This document shows, one piece after another, positions 24,614 to 34,520 of a DNA stretch of 53,833 bases; position 1 is the stretch's first letter, and each line of letters opens with the position of its first letter. Location of the stretch: the NCBI RefSeq assembly GCF_030654605.1, contig NZ_JAURXB010000183.1, positions 1 through 53,833 on the forward strand, read 5' to 3'. Under the pieces are notes generated by a model. The model searched no databases and was not told where the DNA came from. It saw only the letters and a program-made list of their open reading frames with translations. This DNA is from Bradyrhizobium sp. Its GTDB lineage: Bacteria; Pseudomonadota; Alphaproteobacteria; Rhizobiales; Xanthobacteraceae. The translations under genes were made by a program, and so were the position numbers.

Positions 24614-27600
24614 TCACCACGTATAGCGCGCAACGCCCTTGCCAGCATAGGACCGCGTGACGTGGGAGAATTCGCCCTCGAAGGTAGCGGCGGCGGACCA
24701 GCCGTTCAGCCACTTCATCTCCGCGGACGCCGTCGTCAGCGCGGCATCGCGGGCCTGCGCCGCGCCGTTGACGACGAAGGCAGCGCCCGGCAGCGTCTGG
24801 AACACCGGGGTGATGCTGCGGTCGGTGTTGAAATTATGCGCCCAGGCGGCACGGCCCCGCAGCGTCAGGATCGCGGTCTGCATCGCGAACGATTTGTCGG
24901 TGCGGATGCCGAGTTCGGAGCGCGACGCGGTAACGTCTTTGGCCGCGTAGTTCAGCGCGAAGGTGTTGGCGCCCGACACCACCTGCTCGGCATAGGCCGG
25001 CAGGCTATAAGTCGTAAGTTGCCCGGCAGCATAGGGCGTAATGCCCATCCACGGCGTGACGAAACGGTAGCCGCCCTCGACCCGGCCGGACCATGCGTTG
25101 GCGGTGAACTGCGCGCGCAGCCGATCGATCCCGGCCACGGTAACGGTGCGATCCGTCGTCACGTCCTGCCAGGCATAGGCGGCAGCAGCCGTCACATAGG
25201 CCTTGCCCATGGTGTGGCGCACGAAGGCGCCGGCCTGGAACAGGTCCGAACGTCCGGAGCCGAAGCCGTTGACGTTAAAATTCGTGCCGCCGCCGGCCAA
25301 CGCAAAACCTGCCAATGTCGCCGGCGAAATCCGGTAGTCCGCGCCGGCGGCAAAGCCGAACGCGCGTGCCGTGGCGTTGTTCGATCCCAGCGCCGTGTTG
25401 CCGTCGGTGGAACTGCTGCCGCCATAGGCGCTGCCCCACACGCTCCAGCGCGGATCGAACAGGTCGTTGCGCGCGACCTCGGCCTTGGTCGGGAGCTTGG
25501 CGAAGGCGTCGCGCGCGGCATTCGACTTCTTCCCGGCATAGGCGGTCGCGGCTTCAGCGGCGAACGGGGTCGCGCCCGGGCCGCCACTCGATCCGCCGCG
25601 TCCGCCGATGAACGGATCGGTCAGCAATCCCAGAAACAGGTTCATCGCATCGAAGGTAGCCTGCTGCGTGCCGGTGGCGGTCTCGCCGGAAACCTGGCTG
25701 AGGTTGAACGGCACATTGCCGCTGAAGATGCCGCCCAAATTACCGGAATTGCCAATCGTGTTGAAGGCGGCGTCGAGCGCGTTGCCCACATTGCGCTGGT
25801 TGACGTTCAATCCCGTTACCCGTCCGAGTGCGGACACCAGCGTCAGGTTCACATCGGTTGCGGTATAGCTGAGCACGCCGTTGATGCCGGTGGGCACGAT
25901 CAGCGAATTGAACTGCGTTGGGCCGAAGCCGCTATCAAAGCCGCCCTGCGCCGTCAGGATCGTGTACGGCGAACTGAAGCGGTAGGTGTTATCGAGAGAC
26001 CTGACCCGCACCGCCCCTGCGAGACTGGCAATTCCCGGGGCGAAATTCGGAACGACCACTGTGAGATCGTTGCCGGTCGATGTCACCTTCACGTCATAGA
26101 ACGTGCAATTGCAGAACAGCAGCAGGTCGTTCACGGTCAGGGTGCCGAGCGCGGTCGGCAGGCCGGGCGCCAGCACCGCCCCGCTGGCAAGAGTGGTGAA
26201 CGGAACCGTGCCGGTGCCGCCCAGCGTCGCGCCGTTCTCGACGGCTACACTCGCCGAGGGCGCGATCGAACCGGTCACCAGCAAGGTGCCTGCATTTACG
26301 AAAGTCAAACCGGTATAGGTGTTGGTACCCGACAGGGTGAGCGTGCCGGTGCCGACCTTCTCCAGCGAGCCAGGTCCCGGCGAACAGCCGCAATCATCGG
26401 CAATCACGCCGCTGACCTCGGTCGACAGATTATTGCCGCCGACCACCAAAGTGTTGCCGGCGCCGATGTAGTAGATTCCCGAGCCCGCGATCGAGCCGGC
26501 GTTGATCCGGCCGTCGCCATTGGGACCGAGGCTGCCGGCGAAGTCGACAACGCCGGTGCCGACCGTGATGAACTGCGCGGTGCCGCCATCGGCGTTGTCG
26601 TGAAAGAACGTGGCGCCGCCATGGTTGGTGGTAATGGTCGCTTTGCCGGCGGTACTGGAATCGAAGAAGTTGGTGCCGCCGCCGTCATGATTGGTGATAC
26701 TGGCGGAAGAGGCGGTCGCGAAGGCGTTGAATTCGGTACTGCCGCCCATTTCGTTGGAAATGGTCGCCGTACCGGCGCTCGGAGCATCGGTGCCAACCGG
26801 GGTTCCGAATATGGTCTGGCCGCCAGGCCGGTTGGTGATGCTGGCGTTGCCCGCGGTGCTTGAATCACCAAAGAAGGTCCCGCTGCCGGACTGGTTGATG
26901 ATGGTGGCGTTGCCGGCCGTGGTCATCGCCAGGAACGCCGTCGAACCGCCGTTGCTATTGGTAATGACGGCGTTGCCGGCCGTCGCGGTATCGATCCCGG
27001 CGGCGACACCGAAGGCGGTTGCGCCGCCGTTGTCATTGGTGATGGCGATGCTGCTGGCAGAGCTGGCGTTGAAAAAGGTCGTCGTGGCAAAACCGAAAGT
27101 GCCGTCATTGATAATCGAGGTGATGCCGGCGGTATTGGCATTGACGATGTTCAAGGCGCCTTCGTTGGTAACGGCGCCGACGATGCTGCCCTGGGTGGCG
27201 AGCGTCCCAAGCTGCAGCGTCACACAGCTGCAGATCGTGGTCCCGCCGCTATAGGTATTGGTGTTGGTGAGGATCAGGGTGCCGCCGCCGAAAGTGTCCA
27301 GCACCGTCAGCGCACCCGTACCGCCGACCACCCCGGAGAACGTCAGTGCGACGCCGTTGGTGTCGACCGCGCTGCCGAAAGCAGGCGCATTGAGCGTGAA
27401 ATTGTTGCTGAACGCCAGATTGCTCAATCCATCGGCCAGAAACTTGCCGCCGTTTAGGGTCACCGCACCCGAGCCGACCGAACTGTTGTTGGTCACCTGC
27501 AGTATGCCGGCGCCGATGATGGTGCCCCCCGAATAGGTGTTGGCGCCCGACAGCGTCAGCACGCTGCTATCGAGTTGCTGCACCTGAACGCCCGCGACCG

Positions 27601-28048
27601 TTTCCCCGATGTTGTTCGAGATCGAAATCGCCTGACCGGCATTGGCGTTGTTGATGATGCCGCCACCGGTTCCCGCGATTCCGAAATTTATCGCAGCGCC
27701 ATCGATGACATAGTTTTGCGAGTTTGCGTTGAAGGTCCATGAGCCCGGCGCAATCGGACCGGTCGTTACCGTGATGGCGTTCGATCCCGTCGCATCGAAG
27801 ATCGCCGATTGGCCGGCGGCAACCGGCGGCGCGCCCACGGGCGGATTTCCCCAGTTGGTCCCGAGATTGTAATCCGTCGTATTGGTGGTGCTGCCGACAT
27901 CGCCCCAGGTGAACGCTTGCGCCTGCGCGGCGGAAATCGATCCCAGGCCCGCGGCGACCAGCACCGCTCCGCATGACAGCATAGCCACGCCTCGGCGCAG
28001 CCGGCCCCGCACCCGCAATGGCAATAGAAAACCCAACGCCAACCCCAC
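24614..28048 (-). CDS. Autotransporter with repetitive passenger and C-terminal beta-barrel
   Basis: A type V secreted protein of up to 1144 residues. A signal peptide ends near AAQAQA (residue 45). The passenger (46 to about 855) is a predicted beta-helix with autotransporter-associated strands such as LTLSGANTYSGGTIIGAGIL and an array of about eight 21-26-residue repeats (310-493). The outer-membrane barrel (about 866-1144) starts at RWSVWGSAYGG and ends with aromatic YTW. Three CxC pairs occur in the passenger (273/275, 553/555, 646/648). The start is uncertain: GTG 28048 gives an Arg-rich n-region, while ATG 27982 has GAGG upstream. The role could be adhesion, but no binding domain is visible. 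Confidence 0.92.
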   Translation of the reverse strand: MGLALGFLLPLRVRGRLRRGVAMLSCGAVLVAAGLGSISAAQAQAFTWGDVGSTTNTTDYNLGTNWGNPPVGAPPVAAGQSAIFDATGSNAITVTTGPIAPGSWTFNANSQNYVIDGAAINFGIAGTGGGIINNANAGQAISISNNIGETVAGVQVQQLDSSVLTLSGANTYSGGTIIGAGILQVTNNSSVGSGAVTLNGGKFLADGLSNLAFSNNFTLNAPAFGSAVDTNGVALTFSGVVGGTGALTVLDTFGGGTLILTNTNTYSGGTTICSCVTLQLGTLATQGSIVGAVTNEGALNIVNANTAGITSIINDGTFGFATTTFFNASSASSIAITNDNGGATAFGVAAGIDTATAGNAVITNSNGGSTAFLAMTTAGNATIINQSGSGTFFGDSSTAGNASITNRPGGQTIFGTPVGTDAPSAGTATISNEMGGSTEFNAFATASSASITNHDGGGTNFFDSSTAGKATITTNHGGATFFHDNADGGTAQFITVGTGVVDFAGSLGPNGDGRINAGSIAGSGIYYIGAGNTLVVGGNNLSTEVSGVIADDCGCSPGPGSLEKVGTGTLTLSGTNTYTGLTFVNAGTLLVTGSIAPSASVAVENGATLGGTGTVPFTTLASGAVLAPGLPTALGTLTVNDLLLFCNCTFYDVKVTSTGNDLTVVVPNFAPGIASLAGAVRVRSLDNTYRFSSPYTILTAQGGFDSGFGPTQFNSLIVPTGINGVLSYTATDVNLTLVSALGRVTGLNVNQRNVGNALDAAFNTIGNSGNLGGIFSGNVPFNLSQVSGETATGTQQATFDAMNLFLGLLTDPFIGGRGGSSGGPGATPFAAEAATAYAGKKSNAARDAFAKLPTKAEVARNDLFDPRWSVWGSAYGGSSSTDGNTALGSNNATARAFGFAAGADYRISPATLAGFALAGGGTNFNVNGFGSGRSDLFQAGAFVRHTMGKAYVTAAAAYAWQDVTTDRTVTVAGIDRLRAQFTANAWSGRVEGGYRFVTPWMGITPYAAGQLTTYSLPAYAEQVVSGANTFALNYAAKDVTASRSELGIRTDKSFAMQTAILTLRGRAAWAHNFNTDRSITPVFQTLPGAAFVVNGAAQARDAALTTASAEMKWLNGWSAAATFEGEFSHVTRSYAGKGVARYTW
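26570..27121 (-). repeat. Tandem protein repeat array in the autotransporter passenger
   Basis: Residues 310-493 hold about eight repeats with consensus NAxITNxxGGxTxFxxxSTAG. Five units are exactly 21 residues (for example NATIINQSGSGTFFGDSSTAG is one full unit of 21, quoted here in part as ATIINQSGSGTFFGDSSTA). Two are 25-26 with an insert near the phenylalanine. The DNA is diverged between units, so the array is old. Confidence 0.8.
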
Positions 28049-28251
28049 AGCCCTGTCGTCCAGCGCTCTGCGGCGCTGTCCGGGGCTACGCTAGCACAGG
28101 GCTCCCCGTAATTTTACGGCTCGCCGCGGAATCCCATGATTCAACGCGAAAACGGGCGTTTTCGGGCTCCACTGTTGCCTGCACGCAACGGCCGTGGCTC
28201 GACGCTTCTCATCCTGCGCACGGATCGGCGCTTTGGGGGCTGGCCCGGGGA

Positions 28252-29295
28252 TCAAGCGTTGGGCGAGGACTCGCCCTCGACTGCCAGCAGTTGCGAGCGC
28301 CTGACACGCTCGCGGTGCGCGGTGTAGAGGCCGCTGCCGACGATGAAGACGGCGCCTGTGATGGTCCATGCATCCGGCACTTCGCCGAACACCAGGAAGC
28401 CGAGCAGGCTGACCCACAGCAACTGGGTGTAGGAAAACGGCGCCAGCACGGAGGCGTCGGCATAACGAAAGGCCAACACCACGATCCACTGCCCGGCGGT
28501 AGATGCCAGGCCGATGAAAACGCCGAAGGCGATGTCATGCCAGGTCGGGGTGACCCAGACGAACGGGACCAGCACCGAGAGAATGCACAGCCCCGCGATC
28601 GACGAATAAGTCATGGTGGTGAGAACGTGTTCCCGCCCGCTCATCATGCGCGTCAGGATCAGGGTGCAGGCCCAGGCCAGCGCCGACACCAGCGGAAAGA
28701 ACGCGGCGGCATGAAACGCCGACGTGCCCGGCCGCAGGATAATCAGCACGCCCATCAGCCCGACCGCGGTCGCCAGCCAGCGCCGGACGCCTACCTTCTC
28801 GGAAAGAAACACGATCGACAGCGCGGTGACGAACAGCGGCGCCACGAAGCCGGTGGCGGAGGCCTCGGCGATCGGCAGATAGCGCAGGCCGGAGATGAAG
28901 AACAGCGATGATCCCAGCAGCGCCGCGCCGCGCATCAGCTGCAGGCCGAGGCGTTCGGTGCGCAAGGCGAACAGCGGCGATCCGGGGAACATCGCCGGCG
29001 ACATGATCAACGCGAAGGTCAGGAACCTGATCCAGGCGATCTCGACCGATGGCAGCGTCGCCGACAGATATTTCGCGGTCACGTCCGAGGCGCCGAGAAA
29101 CACGGTCGAGGCGAGGATCAGCGCGATACCCTTGAACGGATGATCGGCGCGCGCGGGCGCCTTGCGCGCGGAGGGCTTCTTCTCGGGCAACGGCAGGGGA
29201 ACGCTGTCCAGCCTGACGGCTGCGGCGGGGGGCGGTGTCACGGGCAATCTCGGAGGCAATAATTTTCGATTCGGGCGAGCCTCCAAGAACCCCAA
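28252..29295 (-). CDS. DMT-superfamily (EamA) transporter
   Basis: A drug/metabolite-type inner-membrane carrier of about 347 residues with two EamA halves and about ten membrane segments. The first half starts at FKGIALILASTVFLGASDV, and the second runs from LVSALAWACTLILTRMMSG to FGEVPDAWTITGAVFIVGSG. The substrate is unknown. The longest frame starts at a TTG (29295) with a Pro/Arg-rich, non-hydrophobic lead of about 50 residues. A later start, such as GTG at codon 19 or one just before ADHPFKGIAL, is equally possible. Confidence 0.87.
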   Translation of the reverse strand: MGFLEARPNRKLLPPRLPVTPPPAAAVRLDSVPLPLPEKKPSARKAPARADHPFKGIALILASTVFLGASDVTAKYLSATLPSVEIAWIRFLTFALIMSPAMFPGSPLFALRTERLGLQLMRGAALLGSSLFFISGLRYLPIAEASATGFVAPLFVTALSIVFLSEKVGVRRWLATAVGLMGVLIILRPGTSAFHAAAFFPLVSALAWACTLILTRMMSGREHVLTTMTYSSIAGLCILSVLVPFVWVTPTWHDIAFGVFIGLASTAGQWIVVLAFRYADASVLAPFSYTQLLWVSLLGFLVFGEVPDAWTITGAVFIVGSGLYTAHRERVRRSQLLAVEGESSPNA

Positions 29296-29390
29296 TCGGG
29301 GGAAATCGACAAGACACGAAACCGGGACGCCGATATGCGCGATTGCGCACGGCGTGCCGCCGCGCCGCCCACAATTTCGCCTTATCCTGA

Positions 29391-29509
29391 GGAGCCGCGC
29401 GCGCTTCGCGCGGCGTCTCGAAGGATGGCATCAGGTCATGTGCCAGATGGTTCGAGACGCGCGCCGGACAGCGCAACGGCGCTGCCCGACGCGCTCCTCA
29501 CCATGAGGG
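29391..29509. repeat. Dispersed palindromic repeat, family D copy 2
   Basis: A 119-base element from CTTATCCTGAGGAGCCGCGC to GCGCTCCTCACCATGAGG, with inner GCGTCTCGAAGGATG and GGTTCGAGACGCGC arms. It lies between the DMT transporter and the aldo/keto reductase. Confidence 0.8.
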
Positions 29510-29535
29510 AGCGCGGGGTGGTTCGAGGGACTCCG

Positions 29536-30372
29536 CTACAGCATCGGCAGACCGCGCGGTTTCGGACCGCGCGGAAACGCCGTGTCTAGCGCGGCGATTT
29601 CGTCGTCTCGGAGCACGAGTACGCCGGCGGCTGCGTTGTCAGCGGCATGCTCCGGCGTTCCGGCTTTTGGAATTGCAAACACCGATGACCGGCGCGTCAG
29701 AAAGGCCAGCGCGACCTGGCGCGGTGAAGCGCCATGCGCTGCTGCCGTGGTCTGCAGCAGCTGGCCCGCCGGACTGCGCGCGGACGGAAAATCATTATGA
29801 CCGAACGGTGAATAGGCCACCACCGCGACGCCGTGTTGCTCGCACCACGGGATCACCGCGTGCTCGATGGCGCGCTCCTGCAGATGATAGAGCACCTGAT
29901 TGCAGGCGATCTTGCCTTTGCCGGCAACCGCGAGCAATTCGTTGAGATCGTCGGTGTCGAAATTGCTGACGCCCCAGCTGCGGATTTTTCCCGAGGCCAC
30001 CAGTTCATCGAACGCCGCGACCGTTTCCTGTAGCGGATGGGATCCGCGCCAGTGCAGCAAATAGCAGTCGAGCCGGTCGGTCTTCAATCGTGCCAGCGAA
30101 CGCTCGCAGGCGGCGATGGTGCCGCGCCGCGACGCGTTGCTCGGCAGCACCTTCGAGACCAGGAACACCGCGTCGCGCCGCCCCGCGATCGCTTCGGCGA
30201 CCACGGGTTCGGCATCGCCGTACATCTCGGCGGTGTCGATGTGACTCATGCCGAGATCGAGGCCACGACGCAACGCCGCGACCGCGCTCTTGCGATCGCC
30301 GCGGTCGATATACCAGGTGCCCTGCCCGATCACGGACACGTCGGGACCATTGCCGAATTTTCTGGTTTGCAA
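29536..30372 (-). CDS. Aldo/keto reductase
   Basis: A 278-residue NADPH-dependent TIM-barrel oxidoreductase. The catalytic tetrad is intact: D46 and Y51 in HIDTAEMYG, K74 in LVSKVLP, and H107 in LLHWRG. The cofactor segment reads AIPKAGTPEHAADNAAA. It is close to the short bacterial 2,5-diketogluconate-reductase/YeaE-type group. The substrate is unknown; carbonyl detoxification is common for the family. It stands alone between repeats. Confidence 0.9.
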   Translation of the reverse strand: MQTRKFGNGPDVSVIGQGTWYIDRGDRKSAVAALRRGLDLGMSHIDTAEMYGDAEPVVAEAIAGRRDAVFLVSKVLPSNASRRGTIAACERSLARLKTDRLDCYLLHWRGSHPLQETVAAFDELVASGKIRSWGVSNFDTDDLNELLAVAGKGKIACNQVLYHLQERAIEHAVIPWCEQHGVAVVAYSPFGHNDFPSARSPAGQLLQTTAAAHGASPRQVALAFLTRRSSVFAIPKAGTPEHAADNAAAGVLVLRDDEIAALDTAFPRGPKPRGLPML

Positions 30373-30454
30373 GATCGCCTCGTTCGCCGGAGAAGCCGCG
30401 TTGGCCCGACCTTAGACGAACGTGATTCAAAAGTCCTTCTGGAACCATCGCAGC

Positions 30455-30559
30455 CGTCGTCACCCGCGAAAGCGGGTGATCCAGTATTCCGGAGACGTCA
30501 CCGATTTGACCGAGGTGGCACGGCGTACTGGATCGCCCGGTCGAAGCCGGGCGATGACA
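30455..30559. repeat. Dispersed palindromic repeat, family C copy 1
   Basis: A 105-base element from CGTCGTCACCCGCGAAAGCG to CGAAGCCGGGCGATGACA, with inner GATCCAGTATTCC and GTACTGGATC arms. It sits 14 bases past the nasC stop and could fold at the 3-prime end of the nitrate operon transcript. Confidence 0.8.
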
Positions 30560-30572
30560 GGTGTGATTATGG

Positions 30573-33281
30573 CTAGTTAGCCACCGCCAATTGAGGTTGC
30601 TTCGAATCTGCCGCGCCAGCCTGCGCGATCAGCCGCTTCATCTCCGGAATGCACGAGCCGCAATTGGTGCCGGCCTTCAGCTTCACGCCGATCTCGGCGG
30701 CACTGCCCGCTCCCGCCGCAATAGCGTCGCAGATCGTGGTACGGCCGACGCCGAAGCAGGCGCAGACGATCGGCCCGGCGCTGGCCATCCCGTCGATCGA
30801 CTTGCCCGACAGCAGCATGCGGCGCTGGTCGTCGCTGAGCACGCCGGCGGCGAACAGCTGCTTGATCACGTCCCAGTCGCCGGCGTCGTGCGCCGGTCCA
30901 ATGAACAGACATGCTTCGATCCGATCGGCGGCAAACGCCGCGGCGCGGTAAACGCCGCCACCGAAATCCTTGTACTCGGCGAGATCGTCCGAAGTCGCCG
31001 AGCGCAGCCAGGATTGCCAACCTCCGAGGTCCGCATTGTCGGCCAGCAGATAGCCATGGCCGCCGGGAACCGCGACGTGGGCCCACCACGCATGGTCGGG
31101 CAAGACCAGCGGCGTGCGCGACAACGCAAAACCCCGGAACACATATTCATAAGGCGTGATCGAGGCCGGCGTCGCCTTGTTCTCGGGCTGGCCGGAAAAC
31201 CCGTCGGTGAACGGCGCCACCAGCGCGCCGACCCGCGAACCTGTGGCGGTGGCCTCGCTCCAGTGGATCGGCGCGAACAGCATGCCGCGCTGCTGCCGCT
31301 CGCTGACGACGACCTTGAGCGTGCATTGCCCGTAATCGGTGGTGACGCGCGCAAAACTGTCATGGGCCACGCCGAATCTCAGCGCGTCGTCGGGATGCAC
31401 CTCGACGAACGGCTCGGGCAAATGCTGGCCCAGCCGCGGGCTCTGGCCGCTGCGGGTCATGGTGTGCCATTGATCGCGGATGCGGCCGGTGTTCAGCCGC
31501 AGCGGCCGCGCGGCCGTCGTCACGCTGCGCAACGCCGGGATTTCAGGCGCTATGAAGCGCGCCTTGAAATCATCGGTAAAGAAGCCGCCATCGGCAAAGA
31601 GCCGCCGTTGCGGCTGGCTGCTATCGATCCGCGTCGGCCACTGCACCGGCGCCAGCGCGTCGAACGCCTCGTCCGACAGCGACTTCAGCGCGCCGATATC
31701 GAAATCGCGGCCGCCGGTGTTCTCGAAAGCCGATAAAGCCGCGTGTTCGCGAAACACGTCGGCGGCCGAGTTGAAATCGAACGCCGCGCCGAAGCCGAGC
31801 CGCCTGGCCACTTCGGCGACGATCCACCAGTCCGGCTTGGCTTCGCCGGGCGGATCGAGAAATGCACGCTGCCGCGAGATCCGGCGCTCCGAATTGGTCA
31901 CCGTGCCGGATTTCTCGCCCCAGGCCTGCGCCGGCAGCAGCACATGCGCGCCCGCGTTCACCGTGTCGTTGGAGCGCACATTCTCCGAGACCACGAACAG
32001 CTCGAGTTTTTTCAGCGCGGCCCGGGCGGCGTCGGCGTCCGGCAGCGACACCGCGGGATTGGTGCCCATCACCCACAGCGCCTTGATCTCGCCACGCGCG
32101 ATCGCCTCGAACATCTGGACCGCCTTCAGTCCTTCATGCGTGGCGATGCGCGGCGCTTTCCAGAACCGGCGCACGCGGTCGATGTCGGGCGGCGTGAAGC
32201 CCATATGGGCGGCGAGCTGGTTGGCGAGCCCGCCGACCTCCCGGCCGCCCATCGCATTGGGTTGCCCGGTCAGCGAGAATGGCGACGCGCCGGGTTTGCC
32301 GATCCGGCCGGTGGCGAGATGGCAGTTGATGATGGCATTGACCTTGTCGGTGCCCTGCGCCGACTGGTTGACGCCCTGCGAATACAGCGTCACCACGCGC
32401 GGCATGGTGGCGAACAGCCGGAAAAAGTCCGCGACGTCGCGTTCGGAAAGGCCGGTCGCCAGTGCGGTCGCGCCGACACTGCCGGCGATCGTTCGCGCCC
32501 GCGCCAGCGCCTCTTCGAAACCCTGGGTGTGCCGCTCGATATAACCGGAATCCAGCGCGCCGTTGTCGGCCAGATGCGCCAGCAGCCCGGAGAACAACGC
32601 GGTATCGGTGCCGGGCTTCAGGCACAGAAACAGGTCGGCATCCCCTGCGGTGTCGGTACGGCGCGGATCGATCACGACGATGCGCGCGCCGCGCTTCTGC
32701 TTGTTGGCGACCATGCGCTGGTACAGCACCGGATGGCACCACGCCGCGTTGGAGCCGACCAGCACCAGCAGGTCGGCCTGGTCGAGATCGTCATAGCAGC
32801 CGGGCACGGTGTCGGTGCCGAAGGCGCGGCGGTGGCCGGCCACCGAGGACGCCATGCACAGCCGCGAATTGGTGTCGACATTGGCGCTGCCGATGAACCC
32901 CTTCATCAGCTTGTTGGCGACGTAATAGTCTTCGGTGAGAAGCTGTCCGGACAGATAGAATGCGACCGCATCCGGACCGTCGCGCTTGACGATGTGCGCG
33001 AAGCGATGCGCGACATGGTCGAGCGCGTCGCTCCAGGCCACCCGCTCCATGGTGCCTTTGCTGCAGCGGATCATCGGATGGAGCAGCCGATCCTCAATCC
33101 CGAGGGTTTCGCCGAGCGCCGAGCCTTTCGAGCACAGCCGGCCGAAATTGGCCGGATGCTCGGGATCGCCCGAGATCGCCGCACCGCCGCTGCCGTCAGG
33201 CGTCGCCACGACGCCGCAGCCGACGCCGCAATAGGCACAGGTAGTACGGGTGGCGCGAAAGACGGGATCGACAGCAGTCAT
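30573..33281 (-). CDS. nasC: Assimilatory nitrate reductase catalytic subunit
   Basis: A 902-residue cytoplasmic molybdoenzyme that reduces nitrate to nitrite for nitrogen assimilation. The N-terminal [4Fe-4S] site is C15, C18, C22 and C50 (CAYCGVGCG and GRLCSKGSAL). The Mo-ligand cysteine lies in NSRLCMASSVAG, and a molydopterin dinucleotide domain starts near PLRLNTGRIRDQWHTMTRSG. The C-terminus adds a BFD-like [2Fe-2S] domain (CACFGVGR and GTNCGSCIPEMKR), as in NADH-linked Nas enzymes. It is last in the operon after flp. By analogy with Bradyrhizobium diazoefficiens, the flavoprotein passes electrons from NAD(P)H to it. Confidence 0.95.
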   Translation of the reverse strand: MTAVDPVFRATRTTCAYCGVGCGVVATPDGSGGAAISGDPEHPANFGRLCSKGSALGETLGIEDRLLHPMIRCSKGTMERVAWSDALDHVAHRFAHIVKRDGPDAVAFYLSGQLLTEDYYVANKLMKGFIGSANVDTNSRLCMASSVAGHRRAFGTDTVPGCYDDLDQADLLVLVGSNAAWCHPVLYQRMVANKQKRGARIVVIDPRRTDTAGDADLFLCLKPGTDTALFSGLLAHLADNGALDSGYIERHTQGFEEALARARTIAGSVGATALATGLSERDVADFFRLFATMPRVVTLYSQGVNQSAQGTDKVNAIINCHLATGRIGKPGASPFSLTGQPNAMGGREVGGLANQLAAHMGFTPPDIDRVRRFWKAPRIATHEGLKAVQMFEAIARGEIKALWVMGTNPAVSLPDADAARAALKKLELFVVSENVRSNDTVNAGAHVLLPAQAWGEKSGTVTNSERRISRQRAFLDPPGEAKPDWWIVAEVARRLGFGAAFDFNSAADVFREHAALSAFENTGGRDFDIGALKSLSDEAFDALAPVQWPTRIDSSQPQRRLFADGGFFTDDFKARFIAPEIPALRSVTTAARPLRLNTGRIRDQWHTMTRSGQSPRLGQHLPEPFVEVHPDDALRFGVAHDSFARVTTDYGQCTLKVVVSERQQRGMLFAPIHWSEATATGSRVGALVAPFTDGFSGQPENKATPASITPYEYVFRGFALSRTPLVLPDHAWWAHVAVPGGHGYLLADNADLGGWQSWLRSATSDDLAEYKDFGGGVYRAAAFAADRIEACLFIGPAHDAGDWDVIKQLFAAGVLSDDQRRMLLSGKSIDGMASAGPIVCACFGVGRTTICDAIAAGAGSAAEIGVKLKAGTNCGSCIPEMKRLIAQAGAADSKQPQLAVAN

Positions 33282-33294
33282 ATGAGCAACCGGC

Positions 33295-34512
33295 TCACGC
33301 CGCCTCCGAGGCCAGTGCGAGCGAGCGGCCGAACATCATCTGGCTGCGAATGCCCACGACGGGTTTGCGATCCCTGATCAATTCGAGATACCAGAGCGCG
33401 TCGGCGACATCGCCGACCAGCACCGCGCCGGTGAGCCGGCCACCCGAGATCACCAGCTTCTTGTAGGTGCCGTGTCGGATATCGTTGAGCACGATGGCCT
33501 CGCTGCCATCGGCGCCCATGAAATCGCCGGCCGAAAACACGCTGACGCCGGAGACCTTCAAATTGGTCGCGACCACGCTGCCATGATAGGCGACTGGCCT
33601 GCCCGCCAGATGCCGCGCCAGCACGCGCGCCTGCTCGTAGGCCGGTTCGACCAGGCCATAACAAATGCCGCGATGCTCGGCGCATTCGCCGAGCGCGAAG
33701 ATATCGGGCACGCCGGTCTGCATGACATCGTCGACCACGATGCCGCGGTTGACGTCAATGCCGGCTTCCTTCGCCAGCGCGATGTTGGGGCGGATGCCGG
33801 CCGCGAAGATCACCGCGTCGGCCTCGATCCGGCGGCCGTCGGTCAGTTCGACGCCCTCGACGCAGGTTTCGCCGTGAAAGCGCGCGGTGTTGGCATTGAG
33901 CAGAATCTTGATGCCCTTGAGCTCGACCAGCGACTTCAGGAGCTCGGCCGCCGGCGCATCGAGCTGGCGCTCCATCAGCCGGTCCATCAGATGAACCAGG
34001 GTGACGGAGGCGCCGGCCTTGGCGAGGCCGTAGGCCGCTTCCAGCCCGAGCAATCCGCCGCCGATCACGACGACGCGCTTCTTCTGCGCCGCCAGCGTCA
34101 GCAACAGATCGACGTCGCGGCTGTCGCGAAAGGTATGCACGCCGGCGAGGTCGGCGCCGGGCACGTTCAGCCGCAACGGCGTCGAGCCTGTCGCGAGCAC
34201 CAGCTTCGAGAACGCCATGTTCTCGTCACCCGCGATCTTGAGTTCGCGGCGGCCGACGTCGATCTCGGTGGCGACGCAGCCGTATTTCAAGGTAACGCCG
34301 CGGTCGCGCCACCATGACGCAGGCCGCAGCTCGATGTCATGCGAGGCGGTCTCACCGGCCAGCACCGACGACAGCAGCACGCGGTTATAGGCCAGCCGCG
34401 GCTCTTCGCCGATCACCGCGATGGCGTAGCGGCCAAGGGCTGCTTTCGACAGCTCGTCGACCAGACGCGCCGCCGCCATTCCATTGCCGACGATAACCAG
34501 CGGTTCGCTCAC
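33295..34512 (-). CDS. flp: FAD/NAD(P)H-dependent flavoprotein (NirB N-terminal-like), electron donor
   Basis: A 405-residue NirB-type FAD oxidoreductase. It has LVIVGNGMAAARLVDEL at the N-terminus, the family motif RLAYNRVLLSSVLAGE, the NAD motif VVVIGGGLLGLEAAYGLAKA, and a FAD site DIFALGECAEHRG. It lacks the sirohaem and Fe-S parts of NirB. In B. diazoefficiens the equivalent Flp feeds electrons to both NasC and the haemoglobin. I start it at GTG 34512, eight bases after the haemoglobin stop with TAAGGAT upstream; the longer frame merely runs through the haemoglobin gene. Confidence 0.92.
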   Translation of the reverse strand: MSEPLVIVGNGMAAARLVDELSKAALGRYAIAVIGEEPRLAYNRVLLSSVLAGETASHDIELRPASWWRDRGVTLKYGCVATEIDVGRRELKIAGDENMAFSKLVLATGSTPLRLNVPGADLAGVHTFRDSRDVDLLLTLAAQKKRVVVIGGGLLGLEAAYGLAKAGASVTLVHLMDRLMERQLDAPAAELLKSLVELKGIKILLNANTARFHGETCVEGVELTDGRRIEADAVIFAAGIRPNIALAKEAGIDVNRGIVVDDVMQTGVPDIFALGECAEHRGICYGLVEPAYEQARVLARHLAGRPVAYHGSVVATNLKVSGVSVFSAGDFMGADGSEAIVLNDIRHGTYKKLVISGGRLTGAVLVGDVADALWYLELIRDRKPVVGIRSQMMFGRSLALASEAA

Positions 34513-34520
34513 ATCGATCC

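Noticed and set aside
23513..26863. Very long plus-strand open frame (over 1100 codons)
   Set aside because: It runs antisense to the alcohol dehydrogenase and autotransporter genes, both recognisable, and has no domain of its own.
28147..28164. Palindrome CGAAAACG-GG-CGTTTTCG downstream of the DMT gene
   Set aside because: It is AT-rich in the stem with no T tract, so it is not a convincing terminator; no regulator is linked to it.
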